Shown here piece by piece: positions 1 to 9,611 of a stretch of DNA of 64,000 nucleotides. The notes below the pieces were generated by a model. The model searched no databases, was not told where the DNA came from, and worked only from the letters and a program-made list of their open reading frames with translations. Source of the DNA: Chitinophagales bacterium (GTDB lineage: Bacteria > Bacteroidota > Bacteroidia > Chitinophagales > Chitinophagaceae). The stretch spans positions 1 to 64,000 of the forward strand of contig JAATFP010000078.1 in the NCBI GenBank assembly GCA_015655125.1, in the 5' to 3' direction. Within the stretch, counting starts at the first letter, position 1; every line of letters begins with the position of its first letter. A program made the translations under genes and the position numbers.

Positions 1-66
1 AGAAATCATCCATATCCATTTAAAAATTATCCATTCAACAAACCGTTCATCACTAAACATGTCTTT

Positions 67-2334
67 ATGTTTTCGAAGGTCCGTTTCAAAATAATGATCA
101 CTCTGTTCATCGTGGCGAGTTTTGCTGCCAATGCACAAAAAGCTGATCTCACCAAATACGTTGATCCGCTTATCGGCAGCGAGGGCCACGGACACGTGTT
201 TGTGGGTGCCAACGTTCCATCGGGTGCGGTGCAACTCGGCCCATCAAACATCATTCGCGGTTGGGACAAATTCGGTGGCTGGGATTGGTGCAGCGGCTAC
301 AATTATGTAAGCAAAGAAATCCTCGGGTTTACACATACACATCTCAGCGGCACCGGCATCGGCGATCTTAATGATATTTTGATTCTTCCGGCAAACGGAA
401 AAACAGCATTAAAACACATGAACTTTGGCGATGAAAATTCTGGTTACGGTTCTTTCTTTTCGCATAAAAACGAGATTGCGCAACCTGGATATTACAAAGT
501 ATTGCTCGATAAATATCATATTACGGCAGAACTTACGGCTACGGAACGCGTGGGTTTTCATCAGTACACATTTCCACCCACATCCGGCGCTCACATCCTG
601 CTGGATCTTGGATTTGGTATGGGTTGGGACGGTCCCGTAGAAACTTATCTCCACAAAATAAACGACAGTACTTTTCTGGGTTATCGTTTCTCTACCGGAT
701 GGGCCAATGATCAGCGTATTTATTTTGCAATGCTGTTGTCTCAACCAATAGAGCGGGTTGTGATGTATGACACTACCACCGCAGTTTCCAACAGCATCGC
801 ACGCGGCAAAGAAATCAAGGCCTGTTTCTTTTTTGATGCCGTTAAAAATCCGGTCATCAAAATTAAAGTGGGCCTCTCGCCCGTAAGCAGCGAAAATGCA
901 CTGGCGAATATCAACACAGAAATTCCGCATTGGAACTTTACTCAAACCGTGAAAGAAGCAAATGCAAAATGGAACGCAACATTGGGGAAAATAAAAATAG
1001 ATGCCGGCGATCACATAAAAAAAATATTCTACACCGCTTTGTATCATACCAGTTTTGCACCGGCTATCTTCAACGATCATGATGGAAGCTACTGGGGTGC
1101 GGATAAAAAAAATTATACATCGCCAGGCTTTACCAATTACACTGTGTTATCGTTGTGGGACACATATCGGGGCCTCCATCCATTGCGTACCATCATCGAA
1201 CCCGGGAAAGTGAACGACTACGTGCAAACCATGCTCGCCATTTACAAGCAGCAAGGCAGGCTGCCCGTGTGGCACCTGCAGGGAAATGAAACCAATACTA
1301 TGATCGGCTATCCGGCCGTGCCGGTGATTGTTGACGCATATCTGAAGGGCTTTCGCGATTACGATACTGAACTTGCTTTTGAAGCCGTAAAACAATCGGC
1401 AATGCAACAAACGAATGGCCTGAACTATGTACAGAAGCTACAACCTATTGCCGCGGATAGCGTCCCGGAATCTGTGGCAAAGGCGCAGGAATATGCTATC
1501 AGCGACTGGTGCATTGCGCAAATGGCAAAGGCAATGGGCAAGAAAAATGACTTTTACTATTTCAGCCGCAGAGCGAAAGAATACAAACAATATTTTGACA
1601 GCGCCACACAATATATGCGCGGACGAATGGCCGATGGAAGCTGGCGCACGCCATTCAACCCGTTTAGCGCCGAACACCGGGCAAACGATTACTGCGAAGG
1701 CAACAGCTGGCAATATACCTGGCTTGTACCGCAGGATGTGGAAGGATTGATCAGCCTCTTTGGTGGTGATGCACCCTTTGTAAAAAAACTTGATTCGTTG
1801 TTTATTGTTCCATCCACCCTGCCGGGAAATACATCTCCGGATATTTCGGGCATGATAGGCCAGTATGCGCATGGAAATGAGCCGGATCATCATATCGCCT
1901 ATCTGTATCCTTTTGCCGGCCAGCCCTGGAAGACCGCTTCATTGATCAGAAAGATCACCGATACATTTTATACGGCAAAGCCGGATGGCCTGACGGGAAA
2001 TGATGATGTGGGCGAAATGTCGGCCTGGTATGTTTTTTCTTCGCTTGGATTTTATCCTGTAAATCCTGCAAACGGAATATATGTTTTCGGGTCACCGCTT
2101 GTAAATAGCGCCAGCATTGACATACCGGGAAACAGGCATTTCAATATTGTTGTAAAAGGAAATAAAAAAGGGAACATTTTTATTCAACGAATGACGTTGA
2201 ATGGTACACCATACACACATGCTTACCTGCAACATACTACGATCATGGCAGGTGGTGAACTGGTGATCTACTTAGGCGACGAACCTTCGGCGTGGGGAAC
2301 ATTGCCGGGCGACCGGCCTTATTCAGAAAAATGA
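67..2334 (+). CDS. GH92 family alpha-mannosidase, secreted
   Basis: Predicted exo-acting, calcium-dependent alpha-mannosidase of glycoside hydrolase family 92, which trims alpha-mannosides such as N-glycan or yeast mannan chains. The 755-residue protein opens with a signal peptide ending in ANAQ and then the family start KYVDPLIGS. GH92 hallmarks are visible: WHLQGNETNTMIGYPAV in the middle, and GNDDVGEMSAWYVFSSLGFYP near the C-terminus. Length fits the family. No lipobox is seen, so it is probably periplasmic or exported. It precedes the starch-type sus locus but lies on a different transcript, with an opposing small gene between them. It could belong to a locus that continues upstream of the window. 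The family assignment is firm. The exact linkage specificity is inference. Confidence 0.95.
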   Translation: MFSKVRFKIMITLFIVASFAANAQKADLTKYVDPLIGSEGHGHVFVGANVPSGAVQLGPSNIIRGWDKFGGWDWCSGYNYVSKEILGFTHTHLSGTGIGDLNDILILPANGKTALKHMNFGDENSGYGSFFSHKNEIAQPGYYKVLLDKYHITAELTATERVGFHQYTFPPTSGAHILLDLGFGMGWDGPVETYLHKINDSTFLGYRFSTGWANDQRIYFAMLLSQPIERVVMYDTTTAVSNSIARGKEIKACFFFDAVKNPVIKIKVGLSPVSSENALANINTEIPHWNFTQTVKEANAKWNATLGKIKIDAGDHIKKIFYTALYHTSFAPAIFNDHDGSYWGADKKNYTSPGFTNYTVLSLWDTYRGLHPLRTIIEPGKVNDYVQTMLAIYKQQGRLPVWHLQGNETNTMIGYPAVPVIVDAYLKGFRDYDTELAFEAVKQSAMQQTNGLNYVQKLQPIAADSVPESVAKAQEYAISDWCIAQMAKAMGKKNDFYYFSRRAKEYKQYFDSATQYMRGRMADGSWRTPFNPFSAEHRANDYCEGNSWQYTWLVPQDVEGLISLFGGDAPFVKKLDSLFIVPSTLPGNTSPDISGMIGQYAHGNEPDHHIAYLYPFAGQPWKTASLIRKITDTFYTAKPDGLTGNDDVGEMSAWYVFSSLGFYPVNPANGIYVFGSPLVNSASIDIPGNRHFNIVVKGNKKGNIFIQRMTLNGTPYTHAYLQHTTIMAGGELVIYLGDEPSAWGTLPGDRPYSEK

Positions 2335-2337
2335 TGA

Positions 2338-2577
2338 TCAACGATTAGAAGAAGAATCCGGTACATCGATCAGGTAAAGCGGACCGCCTTTGTAATAGAT
2401 ATCGTTGTTACTCGCCGACGTTTTACGCCGCGCGATATTCTTTTTCGGCGCTGCTTTGCGCGCGGAAGAATCCTGCCTCGCAACGGCTGTAATTTCACCG
2501 AAACTATTTTTCACCGGAAATAAGAACAGCATCATCATAAAAGACGCTACGGCCGATAATTTAAAAACATTTTTCAT
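2338..2577 (-). CDS. Small secreted hypothetical protein
   Basis: Unrecognised 79-residue protein. A hydrophobic N-terminus (LSAVASFMMMLFLFPVKNSFG) looks like a signal peptide. It is followed by a basic stretch rich in Lys, Arg, Ala and Ser (RKAAPKKNIARRK) and an acidic tail. No cysteine or lipobox is present. It converges with the GH92 gene, and its stop codon lies 3 nt past the GH92 stop. The coherent signal peptide makes it more credible than a random ORF. Its function is unknown. Confidence 0.5.
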   Translation of the reverse strand: MKNVFKLSAVASFMMMLFLFPVKNSFGEITAVARQDSSARKAAPKKNIARRKTSASNNDIYYKGGPLYLIDVPDSSSNR

Positions 2578-2790
2578 GTTAGTGCTTTTTCGATGTAAAT
2601 GCGATTTTTCTATATTAAGACGATAATGACATATATATGTTACAACTCAATAAACAAATAGTAATATTTTCGTAAGTTACAAATTGTTTAATAAAAATAC
2701 AAGTAAGGATCCGGAGATGAACGGTTAGATAAAACATGCTACCTGAAGGCTCTCCGACGATGATCCTAACCCTCATCTCTAAACTCCATA

Positions 2791-4437
2791 ATGAAGTACT
2801 TGTTTTTTGCAATATTGTTAATTTCCCCAGGATTTTGCTATGCGCAATCCGGCGACCAGGATACCTTGCTCACGAACCTTACAAATTCCATTCATCGTAC
2901 GGCTGAATTTGACCAGGAAAAGGTGGAAGGTATCCACAGGCTGCAAAAGTCACTGCAGTCCACGAATGTGAATGATCTTCAAAATAATTTCCGGCTCACC
3001 GAAATGATATTTGAGGAATATAAGGTATTCAATTATGATTCTGCTTATACCTATTCCCGCAAATTACTCAACATCGCAAGACAGTTGGGAGATTCCGATC
3101 ATCTTGCCACAGCGCAGATGAAGACGATCTTCATTTTATTGTCTACCGGCTTATACAAAGAAACATTCGATTCTCTCAAAGCCACTTCGGTAAAGAACGG
3201 CACGGCGCTGCAAAAAGCAGAATATTACACTTTATGGGCCCGCTATTATTATGATGTGGCCGGCTACGCCAATGACAATTACCATTCTGTGGATTATGAT
3301 ATCGTCGGTTCCCGGTATCTTGATACTGCATTGAAATATTATCCTGCAGGAACTTTCGAGCAGACCTATTATTCCGGGTTACGTTATTTTAAACAGGGAA
3401 AGATCGACTCCGCCAGTTCTTTTTTTATTTCATTGATGGACAAAGCGGTGATGACGCCACACCAATATGCATTGACCGCTTCTACCCTAAGTGGCATTTA
3501 CCAGCAAAGGGGAAATATCAACAAAGCCATCGAATTGCTGGTAAAAGCAACGGAAGCAGATATCCGCTCTTCTACAAAAGAAACGGTGGCCATTTTTCAT
3601 CTCGCAGAACTATTGTATAAAACCGGTCATTTGAAACAGGCGGTCATCTGCATCGAAAGTGCCATCGCCAACGCAGAATCGTATGGCGCACGCCAAAGAA
3701 AATTGCAGGCTAGTTCGATTTTACCCCTCATCGAAGGCGAAAGGGTAAATGGCATTGAGGCACAAAAGCATTTGCTGGTACAATATGCAACGGTGGTTTC
3801 CATACTGCTGCTCTTGCTGGTGATACTTATATATATTGTATTTAAACAAGTTAGTAAACTTAAGCATGCGCAGTTGTTGCTCACCCAGGCACATCACCGC
3901 CAACAGGAAGTGAACAAGCAACTGGAAGAAACCAACCGCCGCCTGGAAGAATCCAATGAAAAACTAGAGGAAGCAAATAAAATAAAGGAAGAATATATCG
4001 GCTATTTCTTCAATACCGATTCGCAGCTGTATGCTAAACTGGAAAAAATTAAGAATACGCTTTTACAGAAAATTTCGGAACGTAAATATGAAGAGGCCCG
4101 CTTTTTTGTAGATAAAATCGATCCGAAAAAAGAAAAAGAAGAACTGCTGGAAAATTTCGATAAACTGTTCTTAAAATTGTTTCCCCACTTTTCTGAAGAG
4201 GTCAACAAACTATTGCATCCTTCCGATCCGATCCGCCTTCGGGAAAATGAACTGCTCAATACCGACCTGCGGATCTTCGCGCTGATCCGCATGGGCGTGA
4301 CCGATACCGACAAGATCGCACAGATCCTCGATTATTCTGTGAAGACAATTTATGCCTACAAAACCAAAATGAAGAACCGCTCCATTGTTCCCAACGAAGA
4401 ATTTGAAGCGATGATTATGAAGATCAAAACGCTGTAA
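2791..4437 (+). CDS. TPR-transmembrane-HTH regulator, DUF6377 type
   Basis: Predicted membrane-bound transcriptional regulator of the kind found beside Bacteroidota sus loci. The 548-residue protein has a signal peptide (to about residue 19), a periplasmic region of helical TPR-like repeats (about 30-320), one membrane segment near 332-352 (VVSILLLLLVILIYIVF), and a cytoplasmic coiled coil (about 358-400, rich in EETNRRLEESNEKLEEAN). It ends in a region with LRENELLNTDLRIFALIRMGV and a LuxR-like helix-turn-helix (IAQILDYSVKTIYAYKTKMK). This order matches what I know as DUF6377 proteins. The gene lies directly upstream of susC in the same direction, which suggests it senses a glycan breakdown product and controls that operon. 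The role is inferred from position and architecture. Confidence 0.85.
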   Translation: MKYLFFAILLISPGFCYAQSGDQDTLLTNLTNSIHRTAEFDQEKVEGIHRLQKSLQSTNVNDLQNNFRLTEMIFEEYKVFNYDSAYTYSRKLLNIARQLGDSDHLATAQMKTIFILLSTGLYKETFDSLKATSVKNGTALQKAEYYTLWARYYYDVAGYANDNYHSVDYDIVGSRYLDTALKYYPAGTFEQTYYSGLRYFKQGKIDSASSFFISLMDKAVMTPHQYALTASTLSGIYQQRGNINKAIELLVKATEADIRSSTKETVAIFHLAELLYKTGHLKQAVICIESAIANAESYGARQRKLQASSILPLIEGERVNGIEAQKHLLVQYATVVSILLLLLVILIYIVFKQVSKLKHAQLLLTQAHHRQQEVNKQLEETNRRLEESNEKLEEANKIKEEYIGYFFNTDSQLYAKLEKIKNTLLQKISERKYEEARFFVDKIDPKKEKEELLENFDKLFLKLFPHFSEEVNKLLHPSDPIRLRENELLNTDLRIFALIRMGVTDTDKIAQILDYSVKTIYAYKTKMKNRSIVPNEEFEAMIMKIKTL

Positions 4438-4887
4438 GTTGGACGACCGGCGATCAACAACCGACTATCGGTCACAGAACTTTTGACCGATACATCATAA
4501 TTTGTTTGTGACATTCTAGACCTGCAGGTCGGTATTTGTCGCAAAAATGCCGATCTTTTTATACGGGTTCACTACTTTTCCCCTTCTTTTTTATTCCATA
4601 CAATATTTTTTTAATACAATACAAGTTATTGTATATCAACAGCATTTTTTTCTATCATCGCTAATATCAACTGTATTTTCTTTATCAGGTTGATATAAAT
4701 TGGACATCTTTTTTACAATATTTTATTTTATGCCTGATAAAGTCATTGCTTCCATCACTTGCTATTGCCATAATGACCATTCCTGAAATTAAATTCTTAC
4801 ACAGTTAATTCCGATCGTGAGCGACCAATCTGAGCGCCTGCAATCAGCTATTATTTTGCCATTGATTATCAAACCTAACAAACGTTT
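4438..4887. other. Gene-free region upstream of susC with palindromes
   Basis: 450 bp without a credible gene. It contains several short inverted repeats: ACCGA-CTA-TCGGT (4460-4472), the 12-bp palindrome GACCTGCAGGTC (4519-4530), ATACAAT-7 nt-ATTGTAT (4614-4634), and three copies of ATATCAAC described separately. It very probably holds the sus operon promoter. A near match to the Bacteroidota -7 box (TATTATTTTG) lies about 30 nt before the susC start. Confidence 0.6.
4633..4696 (+). promoter_or_regulatory. Candidate operator: three ATATCAAC half-sites
   Basis: The octamer ATATCAAC occurs at 4633-4640 and 4664-4671 (31 bp apart, about three helical turns) and inverted as GTTGATAT at 4689-4696. 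The cluster is about 190-255 bp upstream of susC and downstream of the DUF6377 regulator, so it could be that regulator's binding site. Inference from repetition and position only. Confidence 0.35.
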
Positions 4888-7821
4888 ATGCAACTATTCA
4901 AATTCAAACCATTTTTGCTGATGTTGACCGCCTTGCTGTTTTCCGGCATTGCATCGGCACAAACAATCGGCGGAAAGATCACCGACGACAAAGGTGTGGC
5001 GCTCTCAAAAGTGTCCGTTGTTGTAAAAGGGAGCAAATCGGGTACCTCCACCGATGACAACGGAAATTTTTCGCTCACAGCTCCCGCCAATTCTTCTTTG
5101 ATCATCAGCCTCGTAGGCTATGAAACAGTATCGGTAAAAGCGGCGGCCGAAATACAGGTCTCTTTAAAAAAATCAGACAATACACTCGCCGACGTCGTGG
5201 TAATCGGTTATGGTTCCGTTCGCAAACAAAACCTCACCGGTTCGGTAGCTTCTGTCACGTCAAAAGATTTCCAGAAAGGCGTGATCACTACACCGGAACA
5301 ACAGATCGCCGGTAAAATTGCGGGTGTGCTGGTCACTTCCAATGGCGGCTCGCCGGGTGCAGGAAGCGTGATCCGCATCCGCCAGGGCGCCTCACTCAAT
5401 GCGAGCAGCGACCCACTTATCGTGATCGATGGCGTTCCGCTGAGCGGCACAAATATTTACGGTGCAGCAAATCCGCTGAGTACAATCAATCCAAATGATA
5501 TCTTATCATACGATGTACTGAAAGATGCATCCGCCACGGCCATCTATGGTTCGCGCGCCTCCAATGGCGTGATCATGATCACAACCAAAAAAGGCACCAG
5601 CGGCAAACCGAAGTTTACTTTCAGCAGCCAGGTTTCGCTTGCGCAGATCGCAAAAAAAGTGGATGTACAATCTGCAGCGCAGTTCCGCTCTTATGTTGAT
5701 TCTTTGGGCACAGGCAGTTACGATGGAACGCATACTTATGCTTCCCTGCTTGGCGCTGCCAATACGGATTGGCAGGATGAAATTTACCGCAATGCGATCG
5801 GCACCGACAACAACCTTTCCGTTTCCGGTACGGTAAAAAAATTGCCGTACCGCGTTTCTGTCGGATATCTGAATCAAAATGGTATTTTAAATACCGACAA
5901 CCTTGAGCGCGTTTCCGGCGGCATCACCCTGAATCCACGCTTCCTCGATAATCACCTGAAGGTGGACCTGAACATTAAAGGATCACAAAGCAATGCACGT
6001 TTCGCAAATGGTGCAGCAATCAGCAGCGCCGCTTATTTTGATCCTACACAGCCTGTGCACGCGCCATCAGATTACGGCAATTATTTCGAGTGGGCAAGTT
6101 CCGGCACTTTGAATAAACTGGCTCCGCGCAATCCTGTGGCATTGCTGGATCTTTTCAATAACAAGAGCGATGTGAAACGGAGTTTTGGTAATATCCAGCT
6201 GGATTATTCTTTCCATTTCCTTCCGGAATTGCATGCTATTTTAAACCTCGGTTATGATGTAGCAAAAGGTTCCGGCAATATTGATGTACCGGCTTATGCG
6301 GCGCAAAACTTTTTAGATGGCGGACAAAAAAATCAATATTCCAACAAGATCAATAACAAAGTGAGTGAGTTCTATTTTAACTATAACAAAGAACTTAAAA
6401 ATATCAAAAGCAATATCAATGCAGTGGCCGGTTATGGTTATTACAACAACAAGACCACCAATTACAATTATCCGTTCATAAAAGCAAATGGCGATACGGC
6501 CGCGGGTAGTGCGCCAAAGTATCCGTACGCATATTATGAAAATACGATCCTTTCCTTTTACGGGAGGATGATCTATACTTACAATCAGAAATATATCTTG
6601 TCCGCATCTTACCGCACCGATGAATCATCAAAATTTTCTAAAGATAATCGTTGGGCAAAATCTCCGGCTGTGGCCCTTACCTGGCGGATGAGGAGCGAGC
6701 CTTTCATGGCTTCGTCGAAACTATTCTCAACGTTCAATCTGCGGGCGAGTGTAGGGAAAACTTCCAACCAGGATGGCATCAACGATTATCCTTACCAGGC
6801 GGTGTATTCCGCCAGCGGCGAAGGCTCACTCGTACAATTTGGCGGCCAGTTCTATTCGATGGGAACGCCTGCGGCATACGACAAGGACATCAAGTGGGAA
6901 GAAACCACTTCTTACAACGGCGGTGTTGACTATGGTTTTCTTGGAAACAGGATCACCGGTAGCATCGATGTATATTTTAAAAAGACAAAGGATCTGCTGA
7001 ACATCAGTCCGATACCGGCAGGTTCCAACTTCACAACGTTGCTGCTCACGAACATCGGTAACATCGAAAATACCGGTGTCGAATTTCTGATCAGCGCTGA
7101 TATCATCCGCTCCAAAAACATCAATTGGTCCGCCAGTTTCAATGCGGCCTACAACGAAAATGAGGTAAAAAATCTTACGGCCACAAAAGACCCGGGCTAT
7201 GCGGGAACGCCCTTGTCTAACGGAACGCAGATCAATTCTGTTGGCTACCCGGTAAGATCCTATTACATCTACAAACAGGAATACCTGAATGGCCGTCCGG
7301 TAGAAAATGTGTATGCAGATCTTAATGGCGACGGTGTGATCACGCCGGAAGATCAGTATCGTACTAAATCTCCGTATCCGAAATATATCTTCGGTTTTTC
7401 TACCCAATTCAATTATCAGAAATGGACAGTGAGTACAGTACTACGTGCAAACATCGGCCAGTATGTTTACAACCAGATCTATGCCGGATCGTCGAGTTCG
7501 AATGTGTTGAATACATTGGGCTATCTCGCCAATTCTGTGAACGATATCTATAACACCGGTTTCATTACCGGTCTTGGTCAAACACGATCTGACTACTATC
7601 TCGAAAATGCATCTTTTCTTAAAATGGACAACATCGGACTCACTTATCTCCTAGGAAATATTTTGAGAAATAAAGTGAACATGCAGGTGAGCGCAGGATT
7701 GCAAAATGTTTTTACCGTTACGAAATATAAAGGAGTTGATCCGGAAATTGAAAGCGGTATTGACAATACGATTTATCCAAGACCAAGAACTTACTCACTT
7801 GGTGTAAACATTCAATTTTAA
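4888..7821 (+). CDS. susC: SusC/RagA family TonB-dependent receptor
   Basis: Outer-membrane TonB-dependent transporter that imports oligosaccharides captured by its SusD partner. The 977-residue protein has a signal peptide ending ASAQ, a carboxypeptidase-regulatory-like domain (about 25-100, IGGKITDDKGVALSKVSVVVKGS), and the SusC signature VVVIGYGSVRKQNLTGS. A plug domain follows (LIVIDGVPL, KDASATAIYGSRASNGVIMITTKKG), then a long beta-barrel ending in an aromatic residue (VNIQF), typical of Bam-assembled barrels. susD follows after 20 nt. With the downstream susE and GH13 genes, an alpha-glucan substrate is likely. The gene symbol denotes the family, not proven starch specificity. Confidence 0.97.
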   Translation: MQLFKFKPFLLMLTALLFSGIASAQTIGGKITDDKGVALSKVSVVVKGSKSGTSTDDNGNFSLTAPANSSLIISLVGYETVSVKAAAEIQVSLKKSDNTLADVVVIGYGSVRKQNLTGSVASVTSKDFQKGVITTPEQQIAGKIAGVLVTSNGGSPGAGSVIRIRQGASLNASSDPLIVIDGVPLSGTNIYGAANPLSTINPNDILSYDVLKDASATAIYGSRASNGVIMITTKKGTSGKPKFTFSSQVSLAQIAKKVDVQSAAQFRSYVDSLGTGSYDGTHTYASLLGAANTDWQDEIYRNAIGTDNNLSVSGTVKKLPYRVSVGYLNQNGILNTDNLERVSGGITLNPRFLDNHLKVDLNIKGSQSNARFANGAAISSAAYFDPTQPVHAPSDYGNYFEWASSGTLNKLAPRNPVALLDLFNNKSDVKRSFGNIQLDYSFHFLPELHAILNLGYDVAKGSGNIDVPAYAAQNFLDGGQKNQYSNKINNKVSEFYFNYNKELKNIKSNINAVAGYGYYNNKTTNYNYPFIKANGDTAAGSAPKYPYAYYENTILSFYGRMIYTYNQKYILSASYRTDESSKFSKDNRWAKSPAVALTWRMRSEPFMASSKLFSTFNLRASVGKTSNQDGINDYPYQAVYSASGEGSLVQFGGQFYSMGTPAAYDKDIKWEETTSYNGGVDYGFLGNRITGSIDVYFKKTKDLLNISPIPAGSNFTTLLLTNIGNIENTGVEFLISADIIRSKNINWSASFNAAYNENEVKNLTATKDPGYAGTPLSNGTQINSVGYPVRSYYIYKQEYLNGRPVENVYADLNGDGVITPEDQYRTKSPYPKYIFGFSTQFNYQKWTVSTVLRANIGQYVYNQIYAGSSSSNVLNTLGYLANSVNDIYNTGFITGLGQTRSDYYLENASFLKMDNIGLTYLLGNILRNKVNMQVSAGLQNVFTVTKYKGVDPEIESGIDNTIYPRPRTYSLGVNIQF

Positions 7822-7841
7822 TTCAGCGATAAAAAAGCAAT

Positions 7842-9437
7842 ATGAAAAAGAAACTCTTTATACAATTGATAACGATGTTCGGCTCTGCTGCACTGCTGAT
7901 AAGCTGTAAAAAAGATCTCGATCTGCAGCCGATGAACACCAACTTTTCCGACATCCAATACAGTACTCCGGCAGGTTACAAGCAAGTACTCGCCAAAGTA
8001 TACGGCAGCTACTCGCTGGTAAGCAGTGTGGGCGTGGGAACTTCCGATGTGAATGTTCCCGGCATCGACGATGCAGGCACCACAGATTTTGTGCGCGCCT
8101 GGTGGAACATGCAGGAACTTACCACCGACAACGCCATCTGCGCCTGGAACGATGCCGTATTGCAAAGCTTTCATACAATCAGTTGGACGTCGAATAACAA
8201 ATACATCAACGCGCTCTATGCGCGCAGTTTGTTCCAGATAACGGTCTGCAACGAATTCATCAGAAATTCAACTGATGACAAGTTGAATTCAACCGGATTC
8301 CCTGCTTCAGACCTGGAAGACATTCGTCATTATCGCGCTGAAGTGCGCTTCCTCCGGGCTTTTCAGTATTGGGTGCTAATGGATGCCTTTGGCAATCCAC
8401 CTTTTATCACGGAAAACGATCCTATCGGAAAATTCATTCCGCCGCAGATCAAAAGAGCAGATCTTTTCAACTACATAGAAACCGAATTAACTGAAATCCA
8501 ACCCGACTTGATGGATCCGCGTACAAATGAATACGCACGGGCCGACAAAGCCGCCGCCTGGGCATTGCTTGCAAGAATGTATCTCAATGCCAAAACATAT
8601 AACGGAACAGACAGGTATACCGACGCGATCACCAATTCTTTGAAAGTGATCAATGCCGGATATACGCTCAAAACAAATTACAAGACATTGTTCATGAGCG
8701 ATAACAATCTGAACAATCCGGAAGTTATTTTACCGATTGCTTATGATGCGGTGCAGTCGCAAAATTATGGCGGCACTACTTTTCTTACCTGCTCCACACA
8801 CGGAACGATTCCTGCCGACAACCAGGCCTGGGGAATCCCGGGCGGCGGCTGGTCGGGAAACCGCAGCACAAAAAATCTTCCACTCGCTTTCGGCGACTAC
8901 AGTGGCAACAACGACAAGCGTGCCTTGTTTGGTCCGGGCGGACTTGACATCAACGACATCGGGGTTTTTAACGATGGTGCGGGTGTATATAAATTCAACA
9001 ACAAAACATCCGATGGAACAACACCACCCTCGCCGAACGGCGTTTTGTGCAGCATCGATTTTCCACTCTTCAGATTGGCGGAGCAATATCTTATTTATGC
9101 AGAAGCCGTACTGCGTGGCGGTTCCGGCGGATCAACCACGCAAGCCATCGCCTACGTGAATAAATTACGCGAAAGGGGTTTTGAGAATACTGCCAACAAT
9201 TTCACCACTATCATGCTCAACGATATTTTGAATGAAAGGCAACGTGAATTGTATTGGGAAGTAAGTCGCCGCACCGATCTTATTCGCTTCGGGCAGTTCA
9301 CCGGCGGCACGTATCTGTGGCCATGGAAAGGCGGTGCAAAAGATGGTGTAGCCGTTGATTCACATTTCGACCTGTATCCTATTCCACTGTCGGACCTGAT
9401 TGTAAATCCAAATCTTACACAAAATCCGGGTTATTAA
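7842..9437 (+). CDS. susD: SusD/RagB family surface glycan-binding lipoprotein
   Basis: Cell-surface lipoprotein that sits as a lid on SusC and binds glycan. The 531-residue protein has a lipoprotein signal with lipobox ISC (LLISCKKDLDLQP). The acidic/hydrophobic residues just after the cysteine fit surface export in this phylum. The helical TPR-like core carries the SusD_RagB features: RHYRAEVRFLRAFQYWVLMDAFGNPPF, DKAAAWALLARMYLNAKTY, and near the C-terminus RLAEQYLIYAEAVLR and NDILNERQRELYWEVSRRTDLIRFGQF. It lies 20 nt after susC and is surely cotranscribed. Confidence 0.97.
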   Translation: MKKKLFIQLITMFGSAALLISCKKDLDLQPMNTNFSDIQYSTPAGYKQVLAKVYGSYSLVSSVGVGTSDVNVPGIDDAGTTDFVRAWWNMQELTTDNAICAWNDAVLQSFHTISWTSNNKYINALYARSLFQITVCNEFIRNSTDDKLNSTGFPASDLEDIRHYRAEVRFLRAFQYWVLMDAFGNPPFITENDPIGKFIPPQIKRADLFNYIETELTEIQPDLMDPRTNEYARADKAAAWALLARMYLNAKTYNGTDRYTDAITNSLKVINAGYTLKTNYKTLFMSDNNLNNPEVILPIAYDAVQSQNYGGTTFLTCSTHGTIPADNQAWGIPGGGWSGNRSTKNLPLAFGDYSGNNDKRALFGPGGLDINDIGVFNDGAGVYKFNNKTSDGTTPPSPNGVLCSIDFPLFRLAEQYLIYAEAVLRGGSGGSTTQAIAYVNKLRERGFENTANNFTTIMLNDILNERQRELYWEVSRRTDLIRFGQFTGGTYLWPWKGGAKDGVAVDSHFDLYPIPLSDLIVNPNLTQNPGY

Positions 9438-9450
9438 AGGATCATTCTTA

Positions 9451-9545
9451 TGTTTCGACAAGCTCAAAATGACAGATTGTTGTCAGTCTGAGCTTGTCGG
9501 AGACGGTAACAAAAAGGTTGTTGTCAGTCTGAGCTTGTCGGAGAC
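9451..9545. repeat. Dispersed-type repeat cluster between susD and susE
   Basis: Two identical 28-nt direct copies (TTGTTGTCAGTCTGAGCTTG... at 9477-9504 and 9518-9545, period 41) are preceded by a diverged inverted copy (TTTCGACAAGCTCAAAATGACA, about 9452-9473). The inverted copy and the first direct copy can pair into a stem-loop in the mRNA between susD and susE. Such a structure could stabilise the susCD message or reduce readthrough. That effect is inference. Confidence 0.7.
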
Positions 9546-9611
9546 AGGTTGACAAAAACTCCGGATTAATTGTAAAAACAAAAAAACCAATTATCAACTT
9601 AAACTGACATC

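Noticed and set aside
6826-7407. 193-codon minus-strand ORF inside susC, and similar long antisense ORFs (409-1080, 37018-37695, 50102-50680, 62579-63157)
   Set aside because: All lie fully inside well-supported genes, show no family features and arise from codon bias on the opposite strand.
9477-9545. Identical 28-nt repeats considered as a small CRISPR array
   Set aside because: Only two direct copies with a 13-nt gap and an inverted relative, no spacers of 30-40 nt, and no cas genes.
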